DNA of 16,725 nucleotides from CAKSXP01 sp964609305 (GTDB lineage Bacteria; Bacillota; Clostridia; Oscillospirales; Oscillospiraceae): contig CAZSRK010000046.1 of assembly GCA_964609305.1 (NCBI GenBank), forward strand, positions 1 to 16,725, in the 5' to 3' direction. The notes below the pieces were generated by a model, which had not been told where the DNA came from, ran no database searches, and saw nothing but the letters and a program-made list of their open reading frames with translations. The translations under genes were made by a program, and so were the position numbers. Within the stretch, counting starts at the first letter, position 1. Each line of letters starts with the position of its first letter. This document shows, one piece after another, positions 1 through 7,519 of the stretch.

Positions 1-295
1 TCTGAGCAGCGCCGGTGATCATGTTCTTGATGTAGTCGGCGTGACCCGGGCAGTCAACGTGTGCATAGTGGCGGGCCTCGGTCTCGTACTCGACGTGGGC
101 AGTGTTGATGGTGATACCGCGCTCGCGCTCTTCCGGAGCCTTATCGATGGAGCTGTAATCGGTGTATTCAGCCTTGCCCTGGAGGGCGAGATACTTGGTG
201 ATAGCAGCGGTAAGAGTGGTCTTGCCATGGTCGATGTGTCCGATGGTACCGATGTTGACATGGGGCTTGGTGCGGTTAAACATTTGCTTAGCCAT
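1..295 (-). CDS. tuf: Elongation factor Tu, N-terminal part (cut by window edge)
   Basis: EF-Tu is the GTPase that carries aminoacyl-tRNA to the ribosomal A site. Only the first 98 codons are in the window; the remainder lies beyond position 1. The visible part is the start of the G domain: P-loop GHIDHGKT at residues 19-26, the switch I stretch ERERGITI at 56-63 and the G3 motif DCPGH at 81-85. The ATG at 293-295 is preceded by AGGAGG (305-310) at 9-nt spacing, which fixes the start. The gene follows fusA on the same strand after a 131-bp gap that contains a candidate promoter, so it may be transcribed both from the str operon and on its own. Family identity is certain; whether a second tuf copy exists elsewhere cannot be seen. 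Confidence 0.98.
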   Translation of the reverse strand, partial: MAKQMFNRTKPHVNIGTIGHIDHGKTTLTAAITKYLALQGKAEYTDYSSIDKAPEERERGITINTAHVEYETEARHYAHVDCPGHADYIKNMITGAAQ

Positions 296-304
296 TTGAG
301 GTAT

Positions 305-381
305 CCTCCTTTTAATATCTTAAGTGAATAATTTCTTGTGCAGGGATACGCCTGCTTCCTGTGCCGCTCCGGCAGTACAAG
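305..381 (-). other. Structured 5' leader of tuf (predicted three-way junction)
   Basis: In the tuf leader, read on the minus strand, CTTGT (377-381) can pair with ACAAG (335-339). This closes a domain with two inner hairpins: TGCCG-GAG-CGGCA (362-374) and GCAGG with CCTGC (340-344 with 351-355). The three helices form a compact junction about 25 nt before the AGGAGG ribosome binding site. The pairings are seen directly; a regulatory or stabilising role is inference, and I do not recognise a named RNA family. Confidence 0.4.
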
Positions 382-394
382 CCAAACCGTAGTT

Positions 395-423
395 ATTGTA
401 CATGAACCGGGAGCTTATTGCAA
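395..423 (-). promoter_or_regulatory. Candidate sigma-A promoter for tuf
   Basis: On the minus strand TTGCAA (418-423) and TACAAT (395-400) are separated by exactly 17 nt. The -10 matches 5 of 6 consensus positions and the -35 matches 4 of 6. It starts just after the fusA stop codon and would give a leader of about 90 nt before tuf. It would allow EF-Tu to be expressed above the level of the rest of the str operon. Confidence 0.6.
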
Positions 424-426
424 CTG

Positions 427-2499
427 TTATTTTCTCTTGCCGACTATCTCATCCTGAAGGGACTTTGGCAGTTCGACATAGTGACTGGGTTCCATGCTGT
501 AATTGGCGCGGCCCTGGGTCCTGCTGCGCAGATCGGTCGCATAACCAAACATCGAGCTCAGTGGCACATGCGCCTCGACCTCGACCGTGCCGTTTCGTAT
601 CTCCGTTGCGACTATCTGTCCGCGACGGGCATTGATATCGCCGATAACGTCGCCCATAAATTCGTCGGGCGCTGTCACAACAACCTTCATTATGGGCTCG
701 AGCAGGACGGGATCCGCCTTCTGACAGGCCTCCTTAAAGGCCATGGAGCCGCAGATCTTAAAGGCCATCTCAGATGAGTCGACCTCATGAAAAGATCCGT
801 CAAACAACGTGACCTTGACGTCGACGACCTGATAACCTGCGACGACGCCGCCGAGCATAGCGCCCTGGATACCCTGATCGACTGCAGGGATATACTCTTT
901 GGGGATCGCGCCTCCGGTTATGTTGTTGATAAACTCATAACCCTTGCCGCTCTCGTTAGGCTCGATGGTGAACTTGACGTGGGCAAACTGGCCCTTACCG
1001 CCGGACTGGCGGGAATAGCGGGTGTCGACGGTCGCTGCCTTGCGTATCGTCTCCTTATAGGAGACCTGGGGCTTGCCGACATTCGCCTCGACCTTGAACT
1101 CACGGAGCAGCCTGTCAACGATTATCTCCAGGTGCAGCTCACCCATACCGGCGATGATAGTTTGTCCGGTCTCCTCGTCGGTGTAGGTCTTGAAAGTCGG
1201 GTCTTCTTCAGCAAGCTTCTGAAGAGCAATGCCCATCTTTTCCTGACCGGCCTTGGTCTTGGGTTCGATCGCAACACGGATGACAGGCTCGGGAAACTCC
1301 ATGGACTCAAGGATTATCGGGTGTTTTTCATCACACAGAGTATCGCCTGTCGTAGTATTTTTCAGTCCGACCGCCGCTTCGATATCTCCGGAGAATACCT
1401 CCTCGATATCCTCTCGGTGGTTGGCGTGCATCTGAAGAATCCTGCCGACACGTTCGCGCTGGCCCTTGGTGCTGTTAAGCACAGTCGAGCCTGTTGCAAG
1501 ATGGCCCGAATATACGCGGAAGAAGGACAGCCGTCCGACATATGGGTCGGTCATGATCTTGAACGCAAGCGCGGAAAACGGAGCGTTGTCGTCTGCCTCG
1601 CGAACCTCTTCCCTTTCGGTCTTGGGATTGACACCCTTGATGGCAGGGATGTCAAGCGGGCTCGGCAGGTAGTCGACTATCGCGTCCAGAAGCTTCTGTA
1701 CGCCCTTGTTCTTGTAGGATGTGCCGCATGTTACGGGTATCATCTCGACTGCGACGGTCGACTTGCGGATGGCATCCTTTATCTTCTGCTCGGGTATAGG
1801 CTCCTCCATCAGGAAGAGTTCCATTATCTCATCGTCGAACAGGGAAACCGCGTCAATGAGTTTCTCGCGATATTCGTCCGCCAGATCCTTCATGTCCTCG
1901 GGTATTTCCTCGACCCGTACATCCTGGCCCAGATCATCATAATAGATATACGCCTTCATCTCAACCAGGTCGACAATACCGCGGAAATCCGCCTCTGCCC
2001 CTATGGGGAGCTGGATGGGCACCGCATTGCATTTCAGCCTGTCGTGGATCATGTCCAGAACGTGATAAAAGTCAGCGCCCATGATATCCATTTTGTTGAC
2101 GTATATCATACGCGGGACGTGGTAGTGATCCGCCTGACGCCAGACAGTCTCGGACTGGGGCTCAACTCCACCCTTGGCGCAAAGCACCGTAACGCTGCCG
2201 TCAAGGACGCGAAGCGATCTCTCAACCTCGACAGTGAAGTCAACATGTCCCGGGGTATCGATAATGTTTATGCGATGGTCCCTCCAGTGGCAGGTAGTGG
2301 CGGCGCTGGTTATGGTTATGCCGCGCTCCTGCTCCTGTGCCATCCAGTCCATTGTTGCCGTTCCGTCATGCGTCTCACCGATCTTGTAATTAACTCCGGT
2401 GTAGAAAAGGATGCGCTCCGTGGTGGTCGTTTTGCCGGCGTCGATATGAGCCATTATGCCGATATTTCTTGTTTTTTCAAGCGGAAATTTTCTGGCCAT
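427..2499 (-). CDS. fusA: Elongation factor G
   Basis: EF-G is the GTPase that drives translocation of tRNA and mRNA on the ribosome and, with RRF, ribosome recycling. The 690-residue product is full length for the family. The G domain shows the P-loop AHIDAGKT at residues 17-24, switch I with QERGITI at about 57-63, G3 DTPGH at 81-85 and G4 NKMD at 135-138. EF-G domains II to V follow, including the GMGELHLEI signature in the middle of the protein. The start ATG (2497-2499) is served by AGGTGG at 2509-2514, which lies in the last codons of rpsG, so translation of the two genes is probably coupled. There are only 6 nt between the rpsG stop and this start. Nothing is truncated or unusual. Confidence 0.99.
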   Translation of the reverse strand: MARKFPLEKTRNIGIMAHIDAGKTTTTERILFYTGVNYKIGETHDGTATMDWMAQEQERGITITSAATTCHWRDHRINIIDTPGHVDFTVEVERSLRVLDGSVTVLCAKGGVEPQSETVWRQADHYHVPRMIYVNKMDIMGADFYHVLDMIHDRLKCNAVPIQLPIGAEADFRGIVDLVEMKAYIYYDDLGQDVRVEEIPEDMKDLADEYREKLIDAVSLFDDEIMELFLMEEPIPEQKIKDAIRKSTVAVEMIPVTCGTSYKNKGVQKLLDAIVDYLPSPLDIPAIKGVNPKTEREEVREADDNAPFSALAFKIMTDPYVGRLSFFRVYSGHLATGSTVLNSTKGQRERVGRILQMHANHREDIEEVFSGDIEAAVGLKNTTTGDTLCDEKHPIILESMEFPEPVIRVAIEPKTKAGQEKMGIALQKLAEEDPTFKTYTDEETGQTIIAGMGELHLEIIVDRLLREFKVEANVGKPQVSYKETIRKAATVDTRYSRQSGGKGQFAHVKFTIEPNESGKGYEFINNITGGAIPKEYIPAVDQGIQGAMLGGVVAGYQVVDVKVTLFDGSFHEVDSSEMAFKICGSMAFKEACQKADPVLLEPIMKVVVTAPDEFMGDVIGDINARRGQIVATEIRNGTVEVEAHVPLSSMFGYATDLRSRTQGRANYSMEPSHYVELPKSLQDEIVGKRK

Positions 2500-2505
2500 T
2501 TCTGA

Positions 2506-2976
2506 TTACCACCTAAAGTGTGCAAACGCCTTGTTGGACTCAGCCATCTTGTGGGTATCTTCACGCTTTTTGACAGCGGAGCCGACATTGTTGCTGGCGT
2601 CCATAAGCTCTCCAGCCAGGCGTTCTTTCATGGTCTTTTCATTGCGAGCTCTGGCATAGCTGGTCAGCCAGCGCAGGCCAAGCGTCTGACGGCGCTCCGG
2701 GCGTACCTCGATAGGCACCTGATAAGTGGCGCCGCCGACACGGCGGGCCTTGACCTCCAGAGAAGGCATAATGTTATTAAGTGCTTCAGTAAAAACGTCC
2801 AGAGGTTCCTTGCCGGTCTTTTCCTTTACGATATCAAACGCATCATAAACCACCTTCTGGGCGACGCCCTTTTTGCCGTCAAGCATGATGCTGTTGATGA
2901 GCTTTGTAACCATCACGCTGTTATAAACAGGATCAGGCAAAATTTCTCTCTTGGGAACATTACCTCTTCTGGGCAC
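2506..2976 (-). CDS. rpsG: 30S ribosomal protein S7
   Basis: S7 is a primary binder of the 3' major domain of 16S rRNA, needed for head assembly of the 30S subunit and located near the exit site. The product of 156 residues has the standard S7 length, starts PRRGNVPKREI after the initiator Met and carries the signature KARRVGGATYQVPIEVRPE in its first half. The start is taken as the GTG at 2974-2976, because AGGAGG (2985-2990) lies 8 nt upstream. An in-frame ATG at 2992-2994 would place that ribosome binding site inside the coding region and add six residues not typical of S7. The gene sits between rpsL and fusA as in the classical str operon, with a 154-bp gap on the rpsL side that contains a candidate promoter and foldable leader. 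Confidence 0.98.
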   Translation of the reverse strand: MPRRGNVPKREILPDPVYNSVMVTKLINSIMLDGKKGVAQKVVYDAFDIVKEKTGKEPLDVFTEALNNIMPSLEVKARRVGGATYQVPIEVRPERRQTLGLRWLTSYARARNEKTMKERLAGELMDASNNVGSAVKKREDTHKMAESNKAFAHFRW

Positions 2977-2984
2977 TTTGCTTC

Positions 2985-2990
2985 CCTCCT
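2985..2990 (-). promoter_or_regulatory. Ribosome binding site deciding the GTG start of rpsG
   Basis: A perfect AGGAGG on the minus strand lies 8 nt before the GTG at 2974-2976. It overlaps codons of the longer ATG-initiated reading, which argues against that longer start. Confidence 0.85.
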
Positions 2991-2995
2991 TCATT

Positions 2996-3051
2996 ATGAA
3001 ATGATTTCATCGGTACTCGTGAGAACACGGCCCCACAGCTTTGCAGAACCG
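2996..3051 (-). other. Foldable leader ahead of rpsG, possible S7 autoregulatory element
   Basis: Upstream of the rpsG ribosome binding site the transcript can form three helices. CGGTTCT (3045-3051) pairs with AGTACCG (3011-3017) with one U-U mismatch. Inside it is a perfect hairpin CGTG-TTCT-CACG (3018-3029). Beside it ATGAA-ATCAT-TTCAT (2996-3010) ends only 5 nt before AGGAGG. In E. coli S7 represses its own mRNA at the rpsL-rpsG junction, so this is a reasonable place for such a site. That this element binds S7 is inference; I did not match it to a known motif. Confidence 0.4.
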
Positions 3052-3078
3052 AAATTCCCCCGCTGCGCCCTGAGGTAA

Positions 3079-3107
3079 TATATATTATATGTAATGTATA
3101 TTATCAA
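3079..3107 (-). promoter_or_regulatory. Candidate promoter between rpsL and rpsG
   Basis: On the minus strand TTGATA (3102-3107) and TATATA (3079-3084) are 17 nt apart. A perfect TATAAT also occurs at 3084-3089 but without a good -35 at normal spacing. The stretch is very AT-rich, so chance matches are likely. If used, it would start an rpsG-fusA transcript with a leader of roughly 95 nt. Confidence 0.4.
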
Positions 3108-3130
3108 CAGGGCAACTGTTGGTTAAGTGC

Positions 3131-3541
3131 TTATTTGGGGCGCTTGGCGCCATACTTGGAACGGCCCTGACGCCTTCCGTCGACTCCCTGGGTATCCAGA
3201 GTGCCGCGAATGATGTGGTAACGGACACCAGGCAGGTCCTTAACACGACCGCCACGTATCATGACGACGGAGTGCTCCTGCAGGTTATGGCCGATACCGG
3301 GGATGTAGGCCGTGACCTCGTAACCGTTGGTAAGGCGGACACGGGCGATCTTACGCAGAGCGGAGTTCGGCTTCTTGGGGGTTGAGGTACGAACTGCGGT
3401 GCAGACGCCGCGCTTCTGTGGCGAGGACAGGTCAGTCTCCTTATTCTTCAGGGTGTTAAGTCCCTTCTGCATTGCAGGAGATGCGGACTTGTAAGTTGCC
3501 TGCTGCCTTCCCTTTCTTACGAGCTGGTTAAAAGTAGGCAT
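3131..3541 (-). CDS. rpsL: 30S ribosomal protein S12
   Basis: S12 lies at the decoding centre of the 30S subunit and tunes codon-anticodon accuracy. The 136-residue product has the Firmicute length, with an insert after the N-terminal NQLVRKGR compared with the E. coli protein. The streptomycin-contact loops are wild type: TPKKPNSA has K56 (E. coli K43 position) and GGRVKDLPG has K101 (E. coli K88 position), so no S12-based streptomycin resistance is indicated. The aspartate that RimO modifies in some bacteria is present at D102. AGGAGG at 3548-3553 sits 6 nt before the ATG. A strong promoter and about 105 nt of leader precede it, so rpsL appears to begin the str transcript independently of rpoBC. 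Confidence 0.99.
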   Translation of the reverse strand: MPTFNQLVRKGRQQATYKSASPAMQKGLNTLKNKETDLSSPQKRGVCTAVRTSTPKKPNSALRKIARVRLTNGYEVTAYIPGIGHNLQEHSVVMIRGGRVKDLPGVRYHIIRGTLDTQGVDGRRQGRSKYGAKRPK

Positions 3542-3580
3542 GTGTTTCCTCCTTTCTGAAAATATATAAATCTATTTTTT

Positions 3581-3604
3581 CGGAATGTTCATAAGAATAT
3601 TCCG
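3581..3604 (-). other. Hairpin in the rpsL leader
   Basis: CGGAAT pairs with ATTCCG and, past one A-C mismatch, TTC pairs with GAA around a TTAT loop. It lies between the rpsL promoter and its ribosome binding site and is followed on the transcript by an A-run rather than a U-run, so it is not an intrinsic terminator. Its role is unknown; it may protect the 5' end or be bound by a regulator. Confidence 0.4.
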
Positions 3605-3646
3605 TAAAAACCATGAAATGGGCATGATTATTCCACACGAGTTAAG

Positions 3647-3675
3647 ATTGTAGCACGCCGTGTTGGATAAGTCAA
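3647..3675 (-). promoter_or_regulatory. Sigma-A promoter of the str operon (rpsL)
   Basis: On the minus strand TTGACT (3670-3675) and TACAAT (3647-3652) are separated by exactly 17 nt, each matching 5 of 6 consensus positions. It lies about 106 nt upstream of rpsL in the gap after rpoC, where a separate start for the S12-S7-EF-G block is expected. Confidence 0.8.
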
Positions 3676-3718
3676 GATATTTCTTTACAAAAAACCTTGA
3701 ATTTTCAATGCTTTTAAT

Positions 3719-3754
3719 CAATTTGCCTCCTTCAGAAGCGAGGGAGGCAAATTG
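3719..3754 (-). terminator. 12-bp perfect hairpin downstream of rpoC, possible weak terminator
   Basis: CAATTTGCCTCC and GGAGGCAAATTG form a perfect 12-bp stem around a 12-nt loop, 28 nt after the rpoC stop. Neither strand has a T-run directly after it; the nearest run on the minus strand is a T6 about 25 nt further on. It could be a non-canonical terminator, a pause site, or a 3' end that protects the rpoBC mRNA. The pairing is certain, the function is not. Confidence 0.45.
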
Positions 3755-3782
3755 GTAAAAACATGTCGGCGCCTGTTTTAGA

Positions 3783-6700
3783 TCAAAGCGCGTTTGTCCT
3801 GCCGACGAGGGCAGAGAGATCAACATAGTCCGCCTCGGAGGCGTCTATCTCATCGTCAGTCTCTTCCTGGAAGTTGCGGTACATGGACAGGCCGCTGCCG
3901 GCTGGGATCAGCTTACCTATGATGACGTTCTCCTTCAGGCCGACAAGGTGGTCCACCTTACCTTTTATAGCAGCCTCGGTCAGTACCTTGGTCGTCTCCT
4001 GGAAGGACGCGGCCGACAGGAAGCTCTCGGTGGCCAGGGACGCCTTTGTAATGCCCATGAGTATCTGCGTGCAGCTTGCGGGCCTAAGCGCCCCACCAAG
4101 CTCATTGACTTCACCTGCGGCAGTGCGCTCTTCTATCTTGCGGTTGGCGGCCTTGAGCTCGTTCCAATCCACAGTGGAACCGGAGAGCAGTTCGGTATCG
4201 CCGGCATCCTCAACGCGGACCTTGCGCATCATCTGCCTTACGATGACCTCGATGTGCTTGTCGTTGATATCGACACCCTGCTGACGGTAGACCTTCTGGA
4301 CTTCCTGGATGATATAGTTGTAGCAGGCCTCGATACCGCGTATGCGCAGCACATCGTGCGGGCTGAGCGCGCCGGAGGTGAGCATCTGGCCCTTTTCGAC
4401 CATCTCGCCATCCTTGACGAGTATGCCGGAAGACTGGGGCACGGGATAAGCCCTTGTCTCCCCCTCTTCCTCATTGGTTATCGTCAGGGCAATAACGCCG
4501 GGCTTCTTAGTCTCTTCATAGCTGAGTTTCCCGGAAATCTCGACAAGCACGGACATTTTCTTGGGTTTTCTCGCCTCGAACAGCTCCTCGACACGGGGAA
4601 GGCCCTGCGTGATGTCGTCCCCGGCGACACCGCCGGTATGGAAGGTACGCATCGTCAGCTGCGTGCCCGGCTCGCCGATGGACTGGGCCGCGATGACACC
4701 GACAGCCTCACCCGCGTCAACGGGAAGGCCCGTGGCAAGGTTTATACCATAGCACCTGGCGCAGACGCCGGAGCGGGCCTCACATGTCAGCACGCTTCTT
4801 ATGCGCACGGACTCTATTCCGTGAGCTTCAAGCACCTCGGCATCGGCAGCCATCAGCATGTGATCGCTCGTGAACAAAACCTCGCCCGTCTCGGGGTCGG
4901 TGACGTCGTTGAGCGGGAAACGGCCGTTTATGCTCTCTCCAAGAGTCTGGACTATCTGTCCCTTGTCATAAACGGCGGCAGCCACGACGCCTTCGGTGGT
5001 TCCACAGTCACGCTCTCGAATAATAACATCCTGCGAGACGTCAACAAGGCGGCGGGTAAGGTATCCAGAGTCCGCCGTACGCAGCGCGGTGTCGGCAAGA
5101 CCCTTTCTAGCGCCGCGGGAAGAGATAAAATACTCCAGAACGGACAGGCCCTCGCGGAAATTGGATTTGATGGGTATCTCGATCGTCTTGCCGGCGGTGT
5201 TGGCCATCAGACCTCGCATACCGGCAAGCTGACGAATCTGGTTCATGCTGCCTCGAGCTCCAGAGTCGGCCATCATATATATGGGGTTATAGGTATCGAG
5301 CGAATCCTGAAGCGCGTCGGTGACGTCCTTGGTGGTTTTCTCCCACTCCGCGACGACGAGCCGGTAGCGCTCGTCCTCGGTAATAAAACCGCGGTTATAC
5401 TGCCGTTCGATATTCAGAACCTTCTTCTCAGTATCCTCGATCAGGAGCTTCTTCTTCTCAGGTATGGTCATGTCGGCGATCGATATGGTGATGGCACCTT
5501 TTGTCGAGTACTTATATCCAAGGGCCTTTATATTATCGAGCACCTCAGCGCTAATGGTAAAACCATGCTTGTGGATACAGCGGTCAATGATATCTCCAAG
5601 CTGCTTCTTTCCGACCTGGAAATTGATCTCGTGGTCGAACTGATGCTCGGGATCTGTGCGATCCACATAACCCAGATCCTGTGGGATGGGCTCATTGAAA
5701 ATTATACGGCCCACCGAAGTAGTGATTATGCGGGATACAGGCTGTCCGCCGATGGTCTTGGTCATGCGCATGCGTATGGGCGCATGCAGACCGATGACGC
5801 CGTCATTATAGGCCATTATAGCCTCATTGGAATTGCGGTAGGCGGGGCACGGAATATACTCAGGCAGCTCAAGCCCCTGCTTATCAGCCTCTTCCTGCTT
5901 CTCAAGGAACAGATCAGCGTCCACGACCTCGCCCTCGGGCAGGTCGGTGCCGCCGGCGCTCTTTACAAACACGCGCTCCGCACCTTTTTCGGCTGAGCCG
6001 ATGCTAATATAAGTCAGATAATATGCGCCGAGGATCATGTCCTGTGTCGGGACCGTAACCGGCTGTCCGTCCTGAGGCCTCAGCAGGTTGTTGGCTGAGA
6101 GCATCAGCACGCGGGCCTCCGCCTGCGCCTCCACAGACAGGGGGACGTGTATGGCCATCTGGTCGCCGTCAAAGTCGGCGTTGTACGCTGTACAGACCAG
6201 CGGATGCAGCTTTAGCGCGCGGCCTTCGACAAGTATGGGCTCGAAAGCCTGGATGCCGAGTCTGTGCAGTGTAGGAGCGCGGTTGAGCAGCACGGGGTGT
6301 TCTTTTATAACAACCTCAAGAGCGTCCCAGACCTCGGTCCGCTGCTTGTCAACCATCTTCTTCGCGGATTTAATATTATTTGCCACACCGTCCTCAACCA
6401 GCTTCTTCATAACGAAGGGCCGGAACAGCTCGATTGCCATCTCCTTGGGGACGCCGCACTGGTAAATCTTCAGGTCGGGGCCGACAACGATGACGGAACG
6501 GCCGGAATAGTCGACGCGCTTGCCCAGAAGGTTCTGGCGGAAACGTCCCTGCTTGCCCTTGAGCATATCGCTCAGGCTCTTGAGAGCCCGGGAGTTGGCA
6601 CCCGTTACGGCCCTGCCGCGGCGGCCGTTGTCGATGAGCGCGTCAACTGCCTCCTGCAGCATACGTTTTTCGTTGCGGACAATGATATCCGGAGCATTGA

Positions 6701-7517
6701 GGTCAATAAGCCTCTTGAGGCGGTTGTTACGATTTATTACCCTGCGGTAGAGGTCGTTGAGGTCGCTTGTGGCAAAGCGTCCGCCGTCAAGCTGAACCAT
6801 GGGCCGGATCTCCGGCGGGATGACCGGCAGCACATCTATGATCATCCATGTCGGGTCATTTCCACTCTGGCGGAAAGCCTCGATAACCTCAAGACGCTTG
6901 ACGATTTTGGCTTTCTTCTGGCCGGAGGCCTCCTTCAGCTCCGCGCGGAGCTGAGCGGAGAGCTGCTCGCAGTCGATGTCAGCCAGAAGCTTCTTGATGG
7001 CCTCTGCACCCATCCCAGCATCAAAGTCGTCTTCGTACTTTTCACGTAGATCCCGGTACTCCTTCTCGGAGAGGATCTGGCACTTCTGAAGCGGGGTGAA
7101 GCCGGGGTCGGTCACTATATAACTTCCGAAATACAGTACTTTTTCAAGTATACGGGGCGTGAGGTCCAGCAGCAGCCCCATACGCGAGGGGATGCCCTTG
7201 AAGTACCAGATGTGTGACACGGGCGCGGCCAGCTGTATATGGCCCATGCGCTCGCGGCGCACCTTTGCACGAGTGACTTCGACCCCGCAGCGGTCGCATA
7301 TTTTCCCCTTATAACGGATCTTCTTATATTTTCCGCAGTGGCATTCCCAGTCCTTTGTTGGGCCAAAAATACGCTCGCAGAAAAGTCCGTCGCGCTCGGG
7401 CTTCAGAGTGCGGTAATTGATGGTTTCAGGCTTTTTTACCTCACCGGAGGACCAGGAAAGGATCATTTCGGGGGAAGCCATTCCGATTTTAATGGACTCA
7501 AAGGGTGTACTACTCAT
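3783..7517 (-). CDS. rpoC: DNA-directed RNA polymerase beta' subunit
   Basis: This is the catalytic beta' subunit of RNA polymerase, 1244 residues, in the Firmicute size range and without the large insertion seen in proteobacteria. The N-terminal zinc ribbon ligands are C59, C61, C74 and C77. The active-site motif NADFDGDQM is at 446-454, with the Mg-binding aspartates D448, D450 and D452. The bridge helix lies around residues 798-830 (ISSRGARKGLADTALRTAD). The second zinc site is C838, C912, C919 and C922. The trigger loop region GEPGTQLTMRTFHTGG is near 948-963. The ATG at 7515-7517 is 2 nt past the rpoB stop, and its AGGAGG (7528-7533) is formed by the last Glu-Glu-Asp codons of rpoB, so the two subunits are translationally coupled. 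The short C-terminal end is acidic and variable. Confidence 0.99.
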   Translation of the reverse strand: MSSTPFESIKIGMASPEMILSWSSGEVKKPETINYRTLKPERDGLFCERIFGPTKDWECHCGKYKKIRYKGKICDRCGVEVTRAKVRRERMGHIQLAAPVSHIWYFKGIPSRMGLLLDLTPRILEKVLYFGSYIVTDPGFTPLQKCQILSEKEYRDLREKYEDDFDAGMGAEAIKKLLADIDCEQLSAQLRAELKEASGQKKAKIVKRLEVIEAFRQSGNDPTWMIIDVLPVIPPEIRPMVQLDGGRFATSDLNDLYRRVINRNNRLKRLIDLNAPDIIVRNEKRMLQEAVDALIDNGRRGRAVTGANSRALKSLSDMLKGKQGRFRQNLLGKRVDYSGRSVIVVGPDLKIYQCGVPKEMAIELFRPFVMKKLVEDGVANNIKSAKKMVDKQRTEVWDALEVVIKEHPVLLNRAPTLHRLGIQAFEPILVEGRALKLHPLVCTAYNADFDGDQMAIHVPLSVEAQAEARVLMLSANNLLRPQDGQPVTVPTQDMILGAYYLTYISIGSAEKGAERVFVKSAGGTDLPEGEVVDADLFLEKQEEADKQGLELPEYIPCPAYRNSNEAIMAYNDGVIGLHAPIRMRMTKTIGGQPVSRIITTSVGRIIFNEPIPQDLGYVDRTDPEHQFDHEINFQVGKKQLGDIIDRCIHKHGFTISAEVLDNIKALGYKYSTKGAITISIADMTIPEKKKLLIEDTEKKVLNIERQYNRGFITEDERYRLVVAEWEKTTKDVTDALQDSLDTYNPIYMMADSGARGSMNQIRQLAGMRGLMANTAGKTIEIPIKSNFREGLSVLEYFISSRGARKGLADTALRTADSGYLTRRLVDVSQDVIIRERDCGTTEGVVAAAVYDKGQIVQTLGESINGRFPLNDVTDPETGEVLFTSDHMLMAADAEVLEAHGIESVRIRSVLTCEARSGVCARCYGINLATGLPVDAGEAVGVIAAQSIGEPGTQLTMRTFHTGGVAGDDITQGLPRVEELFEARKPKKMSVLVEISGKLSYEETKKPGVIALTITNEEEGETRAYPVPQSSGILVKDGEMVEKGQMLTSGALSPHDVLRIRGIEACYNYIIQEVQKVYRQQGVDINDKHIEVIVRQMMRKVRVEDAGDTELLSGSTVDWNELKAANRKIEERTAAGEVNELGGALRPASCTQILMGITKASLATESFLSAASFQETTKVLTEAAIKGKVDHLVGLKENVIIGKLIPAGSGLSMYRNFQEETDDEIDASEADYVDLSALVGRTNAL

Positions 7518-7519
7518 AT

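Noticed and set aside
787..2505. Long plus-strand reading frame opposite fusA (572 codons)
   Set aside because: It is exactly antisense to the full EF-G gene, has no recognisable domain and no ribosome binding site, and is explained by the codon bias of fusA leaving few stops on the other strand.
2977..2994. Longer S7 with an ATG start at 2994
   Set aside because: The ribosome binding site would lie inside the coding region. The GTG at 2976 gives the standard 156-residue S7.
3572..3826. Minus-strand frame of 84 codons across the rpoC-rpsL gap
   Set aside because: It overlaps the end of rpoC, runs through the 12-bp hairpin and the str promoter, and has no ribosome binding site or family resemblance.
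3948..5996. Long plus-strand reading frame opposite rpoC (682 codons)
   Set aside because: It is a shadow of rpoC. The protein has no domain or plausible start signal, and similar shadows appear opposite rpoB and elsewhere in rpoC.
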